Shown here: in pieces, positions 8,700 through 17,846 of the stretch
Layout: each line of letters starts with the position of its first letter
How positions within the stretch are numbered: the stretch's first letter is position 1
Assembly: GCF_003096015.2 (NCBI RefSeq)
Contig: NZ_CP029185.2
Location: forward strand, 2,018,001-2,082,000
DNA length: 64,000 nt
Source: Limnobaculum parvum
GTDB lineage: Bacteria > Pseudomonadota > Gammaproteobacteria > Enterobacterales > Enterobacteriaceae
Reading direction: 5' to 3'
The notes under the pieces: model-generated
Seen by the model: only the letters and a program-made list of their open reading frames with translations
Database searches by the model: none
Told to the model about the DNA's origin: nothing
Program-made: the position numbers and the translations under genes

Positions 8700-9785
8700 T
8701 TATGCATCCTGGTCAGACAACGCTGCCAATTGGTCAGCCTGATATTCCTGAACAATAGGTTGAATTAGCATATCCAGCTTCCCTTCCATCACTTCATCTA
8801 AACGGTAAACCGTCAGGTTAATACGATGGTCGGTTACCCGCCCCTGAGGAAAATTATACGTACGATTACGGTCAGAACGATCGCCAGAACCCAATAAATT
8901 ACGACGTGTTGACGCCTCTTCAGACTGACGCTTTTGCATTTCGGCGGCGCGAATACGCGCACCTAATACCGATAACGCTTTAGCCTTGTTTTTGTGTTGG
9001 GAACGTTCATCCTGACACTCCACCACAATACCAGTTGGTAAGTGAGTTATCCGGATAGCGGAGTCGGTGGTGTTAACGTGCTGACCACCCGCACCGGAAG
9101 AGCGGAAAGTATCAATTTTCAGATCCGACGGGTTAATATCCGGCAGCTCTGCTTCTGGAATTTCTGGCATAACCGCAACAGTACAGGCAGAAGTATGGAT
9201 ACGCCCCTGCGACTCTGTTTCTGGAACGCGCTGTACCCGATGACCACCAGACTCAAACTTAAGCTGACCATATACACCATCGCCGGTCACTTTGGCGATG
9301 ATCTCTTTATAGCCACCGTGCTCACCGTCGTTAGCACTCATAATCTCAACGCGCCAACGACGCGCTTCCGCGTAACGGCTATACATACGGAATAGATCGC
9401 CTGCAAAAATAGCTGCTTCATCACCGCCAGTTCCAGCGCGAACTTCAAGGTAACAGTTGCGTTCATCATCAGGATCTTTTGGTAACAGCAATACCTGAAG
9501 CTGCTGCTCCAACGTGTCGATTTGCTGTTTGGCTTCATCGATCTCTTCCTGAGCCATTTCACGCATTTCAGGGTCAGCCAACATCATTTCGGCCGTAACC
9601 AGATTCTCTTGCACTTTCTGCCACTGGCGAAAACATTGGGTGACATCTTCCAGTTGTGCATACTCCCGCGAAAGCGCACGGAATCGGTCCTGATCGGCGA
9701 TAACAGACGCATCACCCAGATGAGCCTGTACTTCTTCGTGACGCTCTTGTAATGCTTCTAATTTAGCAACAATAGAAGGTTTCAT
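8700..9785 (-). CDS. prfA: Peptide chain release factor 1
   Basis: A 361-residue RF1 that reads UAA and UAG stop codons. The catalytic GGQ lies in SSGAGGQHVNTTDSA near residue 233. The stop-codon tripeptide (PxT) reads PET in RVPETESQG, with Glu at the middle position. The gene sits between hemA (37 nt upstream) and prmC (9 nt downstream), the standard enterobacterial order. Length matches the family. Confidence 0.97.
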   Translation of the reverse strand: MKPSIVAKLEALQERHEEVQAHLGDASVIADQDRFRALSREYAQLEDVTQCFRQWQKVQENLVTAEMMLADPEMREMAQEEIDEAKQQIDTLEQQLQVLLLPKDPDDERNCYLEVRAGTGGDEAAIFAGDLFRMYSRYAEARRWRVEIMSANDGEHGGYKEIIAKVTGDGVYGQLKFESGGHRVQRVPETESQGRIHTSACTVAVMPEIPEAELPDINPSDLKIDTFRSSGAGGQHVNTTDSAIRITHLPTGIVVECQDERSQHKNKAKALSVLGARIRAAEMQKRQSEEASTRRNLLGSGDRSDRNRTYNFPQGRVTDHRINLTVYRLDEVMEGKLDMLIQPIVQEYQADQLAALSDQDA

Positions 9786-9822
9786 GCGTGGCTAAACACC
9801 TTGTGAATAAAATAAAAGAAAA

Positions 9823-11085
9823 CTAATACTGATCCAGCCCGAGGCTGTCACGTAATACATTCAATTGTTCCAGATCGCCGCTGCTTGCCGCTTTCTGGAG
9901 AGATTTGGTTGGTGCGTGAATAAGACGGTTGGTGAGCTTATGGGCCAGTTCATTAATCGTGCTTTCAACATCAGCCCCTTGTTCAATGGAGGACAATGCT
10001 TTTTCCACTAACGCTTCCCGAATACCATCCGCCATGGCACGGTAATCCCGAATAGAAGAGACGGCGGACTGTGAGCGCACCCATGCCATAAAGTTTGCGC
10101 TTTCTTGCTGAACAATATCTTCAGCCTGCACTGCCGCCGCTTTTCGCTGCGATAAATTGTGTTCAATAATCGCATGCAAGTCATCGACGGTATAGAGATA
10201 GACGTTTGACAGATTACCCACTTCGGGTTCGATATCACGCGGTACGGCAATATCGATAAAGAGCATCGGCTGATTACGGCGAGCTTTCAGCGAACGTTCA
10301 ACCATACCTTTACCAATAATAGGTAACGGACTGGCGGTTGAACTGATAATAATATCGGCTTTATATAAGCGTTCATCAATTTCGGGTAGCGTGATAACTT
10401 CCGCCTGAACTTCATCGGCTAACTGCTGTGCTCTTTCTCGCGTGCGGTTGGCAATAACCATTTTTTTAACCTGATGCTCGCGTAAATAACGAGCGACCAA
10501 CTCAATGGTTTCACCGGCGCCAACCAGCAGAACATTCACGTCGCTCATTGATTCAAAAATCTGACGCGCCAGCGTACAGGCGGCAAAAGCAACCGACACC
10601 GCACTGGAACCAATTTCGGTTTCAGTACGAACGCGTTTTGCCACGGAGAATGATTTTTGGAATAAACGCTCAAGTTCAGTATTTAACTTACGGTGTTCCT
10701 GCGATTCGGCAAACGCCTTCTTCACCTGCCCCAAGATCTGGGGTTCACCCAGTACCAGCGAATCCAACCCACTGGCAACACGCATTAGATGATTTACTGC
10801 GTCAGAATCTTGATGCCAGTACAGGCTTCTCGTTAATTCTTCTGGCGATAACTGATGATACTGACATAACCATTTAATCAACTGTTGTAGCGTATTTTCA
10901 TCCTGTTCAACGCTTAAATACAACTCAGTTCGGTTGCACGTAGACAACAGGACACCGCCCTGCACCAAAGGTTGTTGGTGCAGGCTTCGTAATGCATCAC
11001 CTAATGTATCGGGAGAAAAGGTCACCTTTTCCCTCAATGATACCGGGGCAGTTTTATGGTTGATTCCAAGTGCAAACAGCGTCAT
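9823..11085 (-). CDS. hemA: Glutamyl-tRNA reductase
   Basis: A 420-residue enzyme reducing glutamyl-tRNA to glutamate-1-semialdehyde, the first step of the C5 tetrapyrrole pathway. Motifs: MTLFALGINHKTAP at the start, the catalytic cysteine in STCNRTELY near residue 50, the NADPH-binding GAGETIELV near 190, and C-terminal TNRLIHAPTKSL. The open frame runs 29 codons further upstream, but the family begins at MTLxALGINHKTAP, so ATG 11085 is chosen even though no strong Shine-Dalgarno is visible. It is divergent from lolB, as in E. coli. Confidence 0.95.
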   Translation of the reverse strand: MTLFALGINHKTAPVSLREKVTFSPDTLGDALRSLHQQPLVQGGVLLSTCNRTELYLSVEQDENTLQQLIKWLCQYHQLSPEELTRSLYWHQDSDAVNHLMRVASGLDSLVLGEPQILGQVKKAFAESQEHRKLNTELERLFQKSFSVAKRVRTETEIGSSAVSVAFAACTLARQIFESMSDVNVLLVGAGETIELVARYLREHQVKKMVIANRTRERAQQLADEVQAEVITLPEIDERLYKADIIISSTASPLPIIGKGMVERSLKARRNQPMLFIDIAVPRDIEPEVGNLSNVYLYTVDDLHAIIEHNLSQRKAAAVQAEDIVQQESANFMAWVRSQSAVSSIRDYRAMADGIREALVEKALSSIEQGADVESTINELAHKLTNRLIHAPTKSLQKAASSGDLEQLNVLRDSLGLDQY

Positions 11086-11324
11086 GAAATAGTTATAATT
11101 ATTGTAGTTTCTCAGTTGAATCGGTATTTCGTTGGCACATTCTACTTGATGCTGACTACCAATAAAAGTCACTACTTATCGTGAAAGGGCCTTTACAGGA
11201 TTTATCAACGTAAAACAGATATACTTTGTACTATTAATTTTTACCCGTAATAACAATCTGATTGACGCTTAACCTTAAGGCTATTAGCGTTATCGGTTAC
11301 CGACAGGATCCCGGCGAGAACATC

Positions 11325-11951
11325 ATGACATTTACACGGACTGCTACTTTTTTAAAATTGATCCCTTTAGCCAGCGTATTTTTGACTGCCTGTACATTAA
11401 CCGGTCAACAGAGTACGACTGTGTCCTCTTCCTCCCCTGAGTGGCAAAAACATCAGCAACAAGTTACGGCACTATCTCAATATCAAACGCGTGGTGCTTT
11501 TGCTTATCTTTCATCTGAGCAAAAGGTGTATGCCCGATTTTTCTGGCAGCAACAGAGCCCTGAACAATACCGTTTAGTATTAACCAACCCGTTAGGTAAT
11601 ACCGTCATGGAGCTAAACGTTCAACCAGGTCTGGTACAGTTGACGGACGATCAAGGCCAACGCTATGTCAGCGATGATGCAGAAAAGATGATCCAAGAAC
11701 TGACGGGCATGAGTATTCCTCTAAATAATATGCGCAAGTGGATGCTTGGCCTGCCAGCCGATGCTAAAAATTACACTCTGACACCTGAAGCTCGTTTGAA
11801 TAAAGTGACACTGGAGCAAAACGGACAAACTTGGACCGTTGACTATCAAGCCTATAATCAAGATGTTCAACCAGCCCTGCCAAGCCGTCTGGAGATCGCC
11901 CATGACGAAGAGCGTATTAAACTGAAGATGGACAGTTGGACGCTGCAATGA
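11325..11951 (+). CDS. lolB: Outer-membrane lipoprotein receptor LolB
   Basis: A 208-residue lipoprotein that takes lipoproteins from the periplasmic carrier LolA and inserts them into the outer membrane. A signal peptide ends in the lipobox LTAC with the lipidated Cys near residue 23. The mature part has the LolB fold, including FFWQQQSPEQYRLVLTNPLG. The frame is open further 5', but ATG 11325 gives a proper lipoprotein signal and family length (207 in E. coli). The TGA stop overlaps the start of ispE. Confidence 0.93.
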   Translation: MTFTRTATFLKLIPLASVFLTACTLTGQQSTTVSSSSPEWQKHQQQVTALSQYQTRGAFAYLSSEQKVYARFFWQQQSPEQYRLVLTNPLGNTVMELNVQPGLVQLTDDQGQRYVSDDAEKMIQELTGMSIPLNNMRKWMLGLPADAKNYTLTPEARLNKVTLEQNGQTWTVDYQAYNQDVQPALPSRLEIAHDEERIKLKMDSWTLQ

Positions 11952-12790
11952 TGGTTAACTGGCCTTCACCCGCCAAACTGAATCTGTTTTTGTATATTAA
12001 TGGCCGTCGCCCTGACGGCTATCACGATTTACAAACACTGTTTCAGTTTCTTGATTATAGTGATACCCTCAATTTTATACTGCGGCAGGATCAGCAAATT
12101 CGGCTATTAACGCCGATTAGCGGCGTTCCAGATGAACAGAATCTGATTGTCCGAGCAGCCAGAATGCTGCAACAATTCAGTGATTGCCATCTGGGAGCTG
12201 ATATTTCCATTACCAAAATTTTACCTATGGGTGGTGGCTTGGGTGGTGGTTCGTCTAATGCAGCAACGGTATTGGTAGCACTTAATCACTTGTGGAAGTG
12301 CGGGCTGACAACCGAGCAATTATGCAAAATTGGACTAACACTGGGTGCTGATGTTCCAGTATTTATTTACGGTCATGCCGCTTTTGCGGAAGGCGTTGGT
12401 GAAAAATTACAGCCGACCCAACCCAAAGAGAAATGGTATTTAGTGGCCCATCCGGGTGTACATATTCCCACCCCCTTGATCTTTAACGAACCGGAACTGG
12501 TTAGAAATACGCCAAAACGTACTCTCACCACCCTTTTAGCCTCACCTTTTTCAAATGATTGTGAACCAATCGCAAGAAAAAGGTTCCCCGAGGTTGAACA
12601 GCTCATTTCTTGGCTGTTAGAATATGCACCATCACGTCTAACGGGAACAGGTGCTTGTGTATTTTCGGAATTCGATACACAGGCGGCGGCTGTTGATGTG
12701 TTAAAACAAGCCCCTGAGTGGTTACATGGTTTTGTTGCGCAAGGTGTCAATACCTCACCGTTGCAAGCTATACTCTCAAGGCAAGTATGA
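11948..12790 (+). CDS. ispE: 4-diphosphocytidyl-2-C-methyl-D-erythritol kinase
   Basis: A 280-residue GHMP-family kinase that phosphorylates CDP-methylerythritol in the MEP isoprenoid pathway. Signatures: WPSPAKLNLFLYINGRRPDGYH at the N-terminus and the ATP-binding PMGGGLGGGSSNAA near residue 100; RLTGTGACVF lies near the C-terminus. Two in-frame ATGs at 11948 and 11951 overlap the lolB stop (ATGATG over TGA), so translation is coupled. It is followed by a 150-bp leader and prs, as in E. coli. Confidence 0.95.
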   Translation: MMVNWPSPAKLNLFLYINGRRPDGYHDLQTLFQFLDYSDTLNFILRQDQQIRLLTPISGVPDEQNLIVRAARMLQQFSDCHLGADISITKILPMGGGLGGGSSNAATVLVALNHLWKCGLTTEQLCKIGLTLGADVPVFIYGHAAFAEGVGEKLQPTQPKEKWYLVAHPGVHIPTPLIFNEPELVRNTPKRTLTTLLASPFSNDCEPIARKRFPEVEQLISWLLEYAPSRLTGTGACVFSEFDTQAAAVDVLKQAPEWLHGFVAQGVNTSPLQAILSRQV

Positions 12791-12940
12791 GCACTACTTT
12801 AAATGTTGTAACCAAAGCTATTCTGGAGTCGGCCCTGTTTACAGCATTTTGTAGTCTCTATTTCCGTATATCATCAATGGGTCAGCTCTATCCCTGCCCG
12901 CGATGATATCTTATCTGGATGCAAGCCTGAGGTTCTTCTC

Positions 12941-13888
12941 GTGCCTGACATGAAGCTCTTTGCTGGTAACGCTACGCCGGAACTAGCACAACGTGTAGCC
13001 AATCGTCTTTATACATCTCTTGGTGACGCCGCTGTAGGCCGTTTTAGTGACGGTGAAGTGAGTGTTCAAATTAATGAAAACGTACGCGGTGGCGATATCT
13101 TTATTATCCAATCCACCTGTGCACCAACCAATGACAATTTAATGGAATTAGTCGTTATGGTTGATGCGCTACGTCGTGCTTCTGCTGGTCGTATTACCGC
13201 GGTAATTCCTTACTTTGGTTATGCCCGTCAGGATCGTCGCGTACGTTCAGCACGTGTACCAATCACGGCTAAAGTCGTTGCTGACTTTCTTTCCAGCGTT
13301 GGTGTTGACCGCGTATTAACCGTCGATCTGCATGCTGAACAGATTCAAGGGTTCTTCGATGTCCCTGTTGATAACGTATTCGGTAGTCCGATTCTGCTTG
13401 AAGACATGCTGCAACAAAAACTGGAAAGTCCTATTGTTGTCTCTCCAGACATTGGTGGCGTGGTTCGCGCCCGTGCTATCGCTAAACTGCTTAACGATAC
13501 AGATATGGCTATCATCGATAAACGTCGCCCACGTGCTAACGTTTCTCAGGTGATGCATATTATTGGTGATGTTAACGGCCGCGACTGCGTTTTGGTTGAC
13601 GACATGATTGATACCGGTGGCACTCTGTGTAAAGCGGCTGAAGCACTGAAAGAGCGTGGCGCCAAACGTGTATTTGCTTACGCGACTCACCCCATCTTCT
13701 CAGGTAATGCTGTCGATAACATCAGAAACTCCGTGATTGATGAAGTGGTGGTTTGTGACACAATTCCGCTGTCTGCCGAAATTAAAGCGATTAATAAAGT
13801 TCGTACGTTAACGCTTTCTGGCATGCTGGCTGAGGCTATTCGCCGAATCAGTAACGAAGAGTCAATTTCTGCCATGTTTGAGCATTAA
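12941..13888 (+). CDS. prs: Ribose-phosphate pyrophosphokinase
   Basis: A 315-residue PRPP synthase, nearly identical to the E. coli enzyme. It makes phosphoribosyl pyrophosphate for nucleotide, NAD, His and Trp synthesis. Visible are RRASAGRITAVIPYFGYARQDR, the catalytic flexible loop KRRPRANV and the PRPP-binding DCVLVDDMIDTGGT. It starts at GTG 12941 behind TGAGG, as in E. coli. The 150-bp gap after ispE is probably its leader. A strong terminator follows. The product feeds the hisG reaction encoded later in the window. Confidence 0.98.
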   Translation: MPDMKLFAGNATPELAQRVANRLYTSLGDAAVGRFSDGEVSVQINENVRGGDIFIIQSTCAPTNDNLMELVVMVDALRRASAGRITAVIPYFGYARQDRRVRSARVPITAKVVADFLSSVGVDRVLTVDLHAEQIQGFFDVPVDNVFGSPILLEDMLQQKLESPIVVSPDIGGVVRARAIAKLLNDTDMAIIDKRRPRANVSQVMHIIGDVNGRDCVLVDDMIDTGGTLCKAAEALKERGAKRVFAYATHPIFSGNAVDNIRNSVIDEVVVCDTIPLSAEIKAINKVRTLTLSGMLAEAIRRISNEESISAMFEH

Positions 13889-13920
13889 TCCCTAAGCATT
13901 GGCAAAAGCTGTCTAATGAA

Positions 13921-13956
13921 AAAAGCCCGTTATCCTATATTGGATAACGGGCTTTT
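13921..13956 (+). terminator. Intrinsic terminator after prs
   Basis: A 15-bp perfect stem (aaaagcccgttatcc paired with ggataacgggctttt) with a 6-nt loop lies 32 nt past the prs stop. A-rich and T-rich arms on either side make it potentially bidirectional, also serving ychH on the other strand. Confidence 0.9.
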
Positions 13957-14052
13957 CAATTGGAAAGCAGCATAATTAGCAAGCCATCGATTAATAAAAA
14001 ATTACAACATCCAACCGTTCAACCTGTTAGCTGATTGTACCAAAAGCTTAAA

Positions 14053-14337
14053 CTAAAGATGCTTATGGCGATATCCACTTCTGCGCGCACCGTTATCGCT
14101 GTGTTTAATCCACCAGTAGCGATCTGCAACTCGGTCACGCCCACCGATACGCGCGCCCACCAACCACACTAAGGCCCCGACGAATATCCCCATAATGGGT
14201 ATATGAGCCAAATCTCCCGGTAAAAGCACCACATCCTTCAGATGACCGAGGATAGTCAGGCCAACACCCCCTATCATTGAAACCAAACCTAGCCCCATTA
14301 GGATATTGCCGAGTAAAACTGCGTTTCTGCGTTTCAT
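14053..14337 (-). CDS. ychH: YchH family inner-membrane stress protein (DUF2583)
   Basis: A 94-residue protein with two hydrophobic helices (about 9-30 and 43-62) and a basic C-terminus, RYWWIKHSDNGARRSGYRHK, as in E. coli YchH (92 residues). YchH is linked to stress and biofilm responses; its activity is unknown. The start at 14337 has a strong GGAGGGT ribosome site; the longer frame extends 16 codons upstream. It is divergent from pth, as in E. coli, with a CRP-like site upstream. Confidence 0.85.
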   Translation of the reverse strand: MKRRNAVLLGNILMGLGLVSMIGGVGLTILGHLKDVVLLPGDLAHIPIMGIFVGALVWLVGARIGGRDRVADRYWWIKHSDNGARRSGYRHKHL

Positions 14338-14416
14338 AGTACCCTCCACCAAAAGCTTGCTGAAGTGATTTAACCTTATATTCACTATGAGTATAGACAG
14401 GTAAATACATTATTTG

Positions 14417-14432
14417 TGTGGATAAGGTCACA
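14417..14432. promoter_or_regulatory. CRP-binding site upstream of ychH
   Basis: TGTGG-ATAAGG-TCACA matches the CRP consensus at 9 of 10 positions. It lies about 80 nt before the ychH start in the ychH/pth divergent region. E. coli ychH is, to my recollection, CRP-activated, which fits. Confidence 0.5.
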
Positions 14433-14644
14433 GCTTGACCAATAATCCTTACAATTTACTTACAATTCAGTAGACAGCAAATTTAGCCATTTGTGCTACG
14501 ACAATAACAACGCATTCTCGATAGGTACAATACTTCAATCAAGCAATCTGATTGCAATTTTGTAATTCAGTGGACTAAGAGTAAACTAACTTGCTTATTA
14601 TTTTGTCTTCCCAATATCATCATACTGTTTTGTAGGAATTGACT

Positions 14645-15235
14645 GTGAGTAGTATTAAATTAATCGTCGGTTTAGCTAACCCTGGGGCCGAATATGCTCC
14701 AACTCGCCACAATGCTGGTGCCTGGTTTGTTGATCTACTCGCTGAACGCCATAATCAGCCGTTAAAAGAAGAAGCCAAATTTTTTGGCTATACCGCTCGT
14801 CTGAATATTGCTGGCGATGATGTCAGGCTGCTCGTTCCTACCACCTTTATGAATTTAAGTGGGAAAGCCGTGCTGGCAATGGCTAATTTTTTTCGGATTG
14901 CTCCAGACGAAATTCTGGTCGCTCATGATGAGCTAGACCTTCCCCCTGGCGTAGCCAAATTAAAACTGGGTGGTGGTAATGGTGGTCACAATGGTTTAAA
15001 GGATATCGCTAACAAACTGGGCAATAATCCTAACTTTTATCGATTAAGAATTGGTATTGGTCATCCGGGCGATAAAAACAAAGTCACAGGATTTGTTCTC
15101 GGTAAACCACCGGCCTCTGAACAGAAGATGATCGATGAAGCCATCGATGAAGCCTTAAGCTGTACGGATATTCTGATAAAAGAAGATGTGACTAAAGCAA
15201 TGAATCGATTACATGCATTTAAAGCCACAGCATAA
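14645..15235 (+). CDS. pth: Peptidyl-tRNA hydrolase
   Basis: A 196-residue cytoplasmic esterase that releases tRNA from peptidyl-tRNA shed by stalled ribosomes. Signatures: KLIVGLANPGAEYAPTRHNAG with the catalytic His, PTTFMNLSG, HDELDLPPG with the catalytic Asp, and GGGNGGHNGLKD. A GTG at 14645 sits 7 nt after AGGA and fits the family N-terminus; the TTG two codons upstream is less likely. In most enterobacteria ychF follows pth directly; here ychF is 23 kb away. Confidence 0.95.
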   Translation: MSSIKLIVGLANPGAEYAPTRHNAGAWFVDLLAERHNQPLKEEAKFFGYTARLNIAGDDVRLLVPTTFMNLSGKAVLAMANFFRIAPDEILVAHDELDLPPGVAKLKLGGGNGGHNGLKDIANKLGNNPNFYRLRIGIGHPGDKNKVTGFVLGKPPASEQKMIDEAIDEALSCTDILIKEDVTKAMNRLHAFKATA

Positions 15236-15279
15236 TTTTATGCTGCGCCCACGCAAATAAAAAATACGACGATAGAAAA

Positions 15280-15310
15280 AACATCAGCCGCTAAATGAGC
15301 GGCTGATGTT
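15280..15310 (-). terminator. Terminator between pth and the YeaQ-like gene
   Basis: A 13-bp perfect stem (aacatcagccgct with agcggctgatgtt) and a 5-nt loop. The A-run on the left gives a good U-tail on the reverse strand, so it mainly ends the yeaQ-like transcript; it may also stop pth transcription. Confidence 0.75.
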
Positions 15311-15327
15311 AAAAAGTGGCTAAATAA

Positions 15328-15579
15328 TTAGCCTCTGATTTTGCGATAGATAAACAGAACCAGCAACGCACCAAGAACGGCAATAACCAGACTACCGATA
15401 TTGAAGCCATCTACAGAACCTAAGCCGAAGAAGGAGCTGATATATCCACCGACTAATGCACCAATAATCCCCAGAATAACGGTTACGATAAAACCACCGC
15501 CATCTTTACCAGGCATGATCCATTTAGCCAAAATACCCACAACTAAACCTAATACGATCCAAAGAATAAAACCTGTCAT
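15328..15579 (-). CDS. GlsB/YeaQ/YmgE family membrane protein
   Basis: An 83-residue protein with three hydrophobic segments (about 2-22, 27-48, 55-78) and the family pattern FILWIVLGLVVGILAKWIMPGKDGGG followed by Gly-rich helices. It belongs to the transglycosylase-associated (GlsB/YeaQ/YmgE) family, typically induced by stress and of unknown activity. The start at 15579 is preceded by GGAGGTG, which would be inside the coding part of the longer frame. It is monocistronic. A recognised family, but which E. coli paralogue (YeaQ or YmgE) it corresponds to is not clear. Confidence 0.85.
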   Translation of the reverse strand: MTGFILWIVLGLVVGILAKWIMPGKDGGGFIVTVILGIIGALVGGYISSFFGLGSVDGFNIGSLVIAVLGALLVLFIYRKIRG

Positions 15580-15935
15580 ATACACCTCCAAAAAAAACTC
15601 ATTCCTGTCAGACTAGCTGTTCAAACTCCCCCGTCATTCGGTTAATTAGTTGAACAGCTGTTTCCTTTATGTTGTTACCCGATAATGATAGTGGTTACCT
15701 GTCCAAATTTCTATTTTTGCATGTGTATTCAATAGAACAACCTTTATTTCCCACTGAATAATTAACCATAACATATTGATACATAGTCATATTGCAAAAT
15801 GCCCATTCAAATTGTCGGAATGACGAAAAATTCCCGCTTTCCCATTTTTCTTTCACAGGCGTGTTGAATCCTGACCATTGCTCAATATTGGAGCCTGATA
15901 ATTAACCTGTGATTATCGGATTAGCATTATCCGGT

Positions 15936-16166
15936 CTACTTATCACAAAAAGCGGACCATGCCTCTTCTGAGAGTTGATGAATGCGAATAAATTTTTTGG
16001 TTTTACACAGAGAGCGCCTGAGCGCTTTCTTTGCCTGTTCCTGTTTGATTCGCGTTGCAGGATGGCGGATGCGCCTGAAAGCTCTCAATGGGGTGCCTAA
16101 AATGACCACGCTGTAGCATATATCTGCATTAAGCCCGTCACTGGTAATCTCATGATAAAACTTCAT
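15936..16166 (-). CDS. Small basic hypothetical protein
   Basis: A 76-residue open frame from ATG 16166 (MKFYHEITSDG), with an AGGA about 11 nt upstream; it can be extended 28 codons to 16250. The product is very basic (RAFRRIRHPATRIKQEQAKKALRRSLCKTKK) and has no membrane segment. I recognise no family. It sits in an AT-rich stretch between the YeaQ-like gene and a second orphan. A nucleic-acid-binding role is possible from charge alone. It may also be a chance frame. Confidence 0.4.
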   Translation of the reverse strand: MKFYHEITSDGLNADICYSVVILGTPLRAFRRIRHPATRIKQEQAKKALRRSLCKTKKFIRIHQLSEEAWSAFCDK

Positions 16167-16250
16167 AAATAGTGCATTCCTGATAGTCCTTGTATTGGGG
16201 GCAGTATAGCGTTTATGACGGAATATTAAACGAGATAAAATGCATATCAT

Positions 16251-16881
16251 GGGTATCCTACTTTCACATTTTACACACTAACAGATTAACACCTCACCGC
16301 GCCCTCTCCTTCACTATCTAAATATTATCAATATGTTATAAAAACCAAATAACCCCAAAAACTAAACTTCAATCAACATAACGTCTCAAAAGGTCTGAAA
16401 AACGGAAGACCTAGCCACAGTACAGACTCATTGTTAATGATTTAAATCATCTATTACATTTATCAACTGCACGGCTTCTAATATCAATTTTTCTTACTCT
16501 CAATATTATCCCGAAAAGGTTAATTTTCAGTCTATTGACCTATTTAGATATCAAGTTGGATATCAAGGTAAATCAATTCAATAATGTAACAATTTATATC
16601 AAACATAAAAACAACGCATTAAGGCAATGACAACAACTTCAACAATCCAATTATCAATGTTATTATGTAATCTAATAGATTCATGGGTCTAAAAATGGAT
16701 ATTAGTGAGAAATATCTCTAATGCCGCCATTTTAATTTTATTTAATGATTAATAATCATATGGTTAATGGTTAAAGCCAACCCGTAGATATATGTCATTC
16801 ACCTAGGCGTTATGCATTGCTCATTGAGTCTTAACGCCCGTTCAGGTAAGCTGTGGGAAGTATATCTATAACGGACGATAG
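16251..16881. other. AT-rich non-coding stretch
   Basis: These 631 bp have no open frame I can support on either strand and are clearly more AT-rich than the flanking housekeeping genes. They probably hold the promoter of the membrane protein gene at 16882. I see no repeats or recognisable RNA. Confidence 0.5.
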
Positions 16882-17577
16882 ATGAATATGCACTCAAATA
16901 AAGAGATAGTGCATAAATCCGAAGACACACATGTGTGCAATGATTTATGTCACTTGACAAGAATGTCACTCAAGCATGCCCATAATTTGAAAAAAGCTGA
17001 GGCTCAGTCTTACTGGCATCGTGGTATGCTTTTTCTTGCTATGGGTACTATTGTTACGTTGTTTTTCGGTATTGTATTTTTTAGTACCTCTACATTAATC
17101 ACCTACTTTATAGAAATGGTGATTTCAATTATGGGTATTACGCTTTTTCATGCCTGGTACCGAGTTACAGTGAATCACAATTACTGGCACAAAAGCTGGT
17201 ATTCTCACGTCAGTCAGTTAGAGAGCCAACTGACAGAATGCTCAAAAAAACCAGTACGCATGATCTCTGAGCTCAAGTCCAATCAAAATAGCAACACCAT
17301 CCTACTGCTAAATAAAATATTGAATATTATGTTTTTTATTTTTTGGTGTGTGCTACCGGTCATCTCAGTCATAAAATTCTTTTACTATCTTGTTTATATC
17401 AATGGTGTGTCTCTTTCCTTAATGAACACCTTATTCTTGTGTATTCCTTTCCTCACTATGGTATTCCTGTCTATCGCTATAAATATATTTTTATGCATGT
17501 TCTCTTCCAAAGATGATGCGGAGATCGACAACAAAGCACTGGACATCGCACAACAGTACAAAACCACCAATAATTGA
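16882..17577 (+). CDS. Hypothetical four-helix membrane protein
   Basis: A 231-residue protein of no family I know. It begins with a soluble segment containing Cys and His residues (HVCNDLCHLTRMSLKHAH), then two membrane helices (about 48-71 and 73-93), a charged loop with LESQLTECSKK, and two more helices (about 143-171 and 177-205). The tail is acidic and soluble. Codon use is AT-rich, unlike argS downstream. It stands alone between two non-coding gaps. It could be an acquired accessory gene. Confidence 0.6.
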   Translation: MNMHSNKEIVHKSEDTHVCNDLCHLTRMSLKHAHNLKKAEAQSYWHRGMLFLAMGTIVTLFFGIVFFSTSTLITYFIEMVISIMGITLFHAWYRVTVNHNYWHKSWYSHVSQLESQLTECSKKPVRMISELKSNQNSNTILLLNKILNIMFFIFWCVLPVISVIKFFYYLVYINGVSLSLMNTLFLCIPFLTMVFLSIAINIFLCMFSSKDDAEIDNKALDIAQQYKTTNN

Positions 17578-17846
17578 TCTCCCCTACGCACCAATAATTT
17601 CAGCTTTTGAACATCTGATACCCATCCCTACCTTTTGCGTTACTTGGATGTCTTTTGACCAAAGAAACATTTTGATATCGTACTCTTCCCCAGCACTAAA
17701 GCTGACGTAATCCATAAGATCGGGTATTATTCACCGGTTTTCTTTAGAAAGTGGTAAGACTGCGCCAGTTCAATCGTTATGACGGCGTTCTTTGCTTGCT
17801 GCTGCTTTTCGCAGAATTATATAACAAGTCGTAATAAGGTAATCCG

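Noticed and set aside
11086..11172. 29-codon N-terminal extension of HemA
   Set aside because: The family N-terminus MTLxALGINHKTAP begins at 11085, and the extension lies in the hemA/lolB promoter region.
12787..12906. A 39-codon frame starting over the ispE stop codon (MSTTLNVVTKAI...)
   Set aside because: It has no own ribosome site, no recognisable homology and lies in the known prs leader region, which is non-coding in E. coli.
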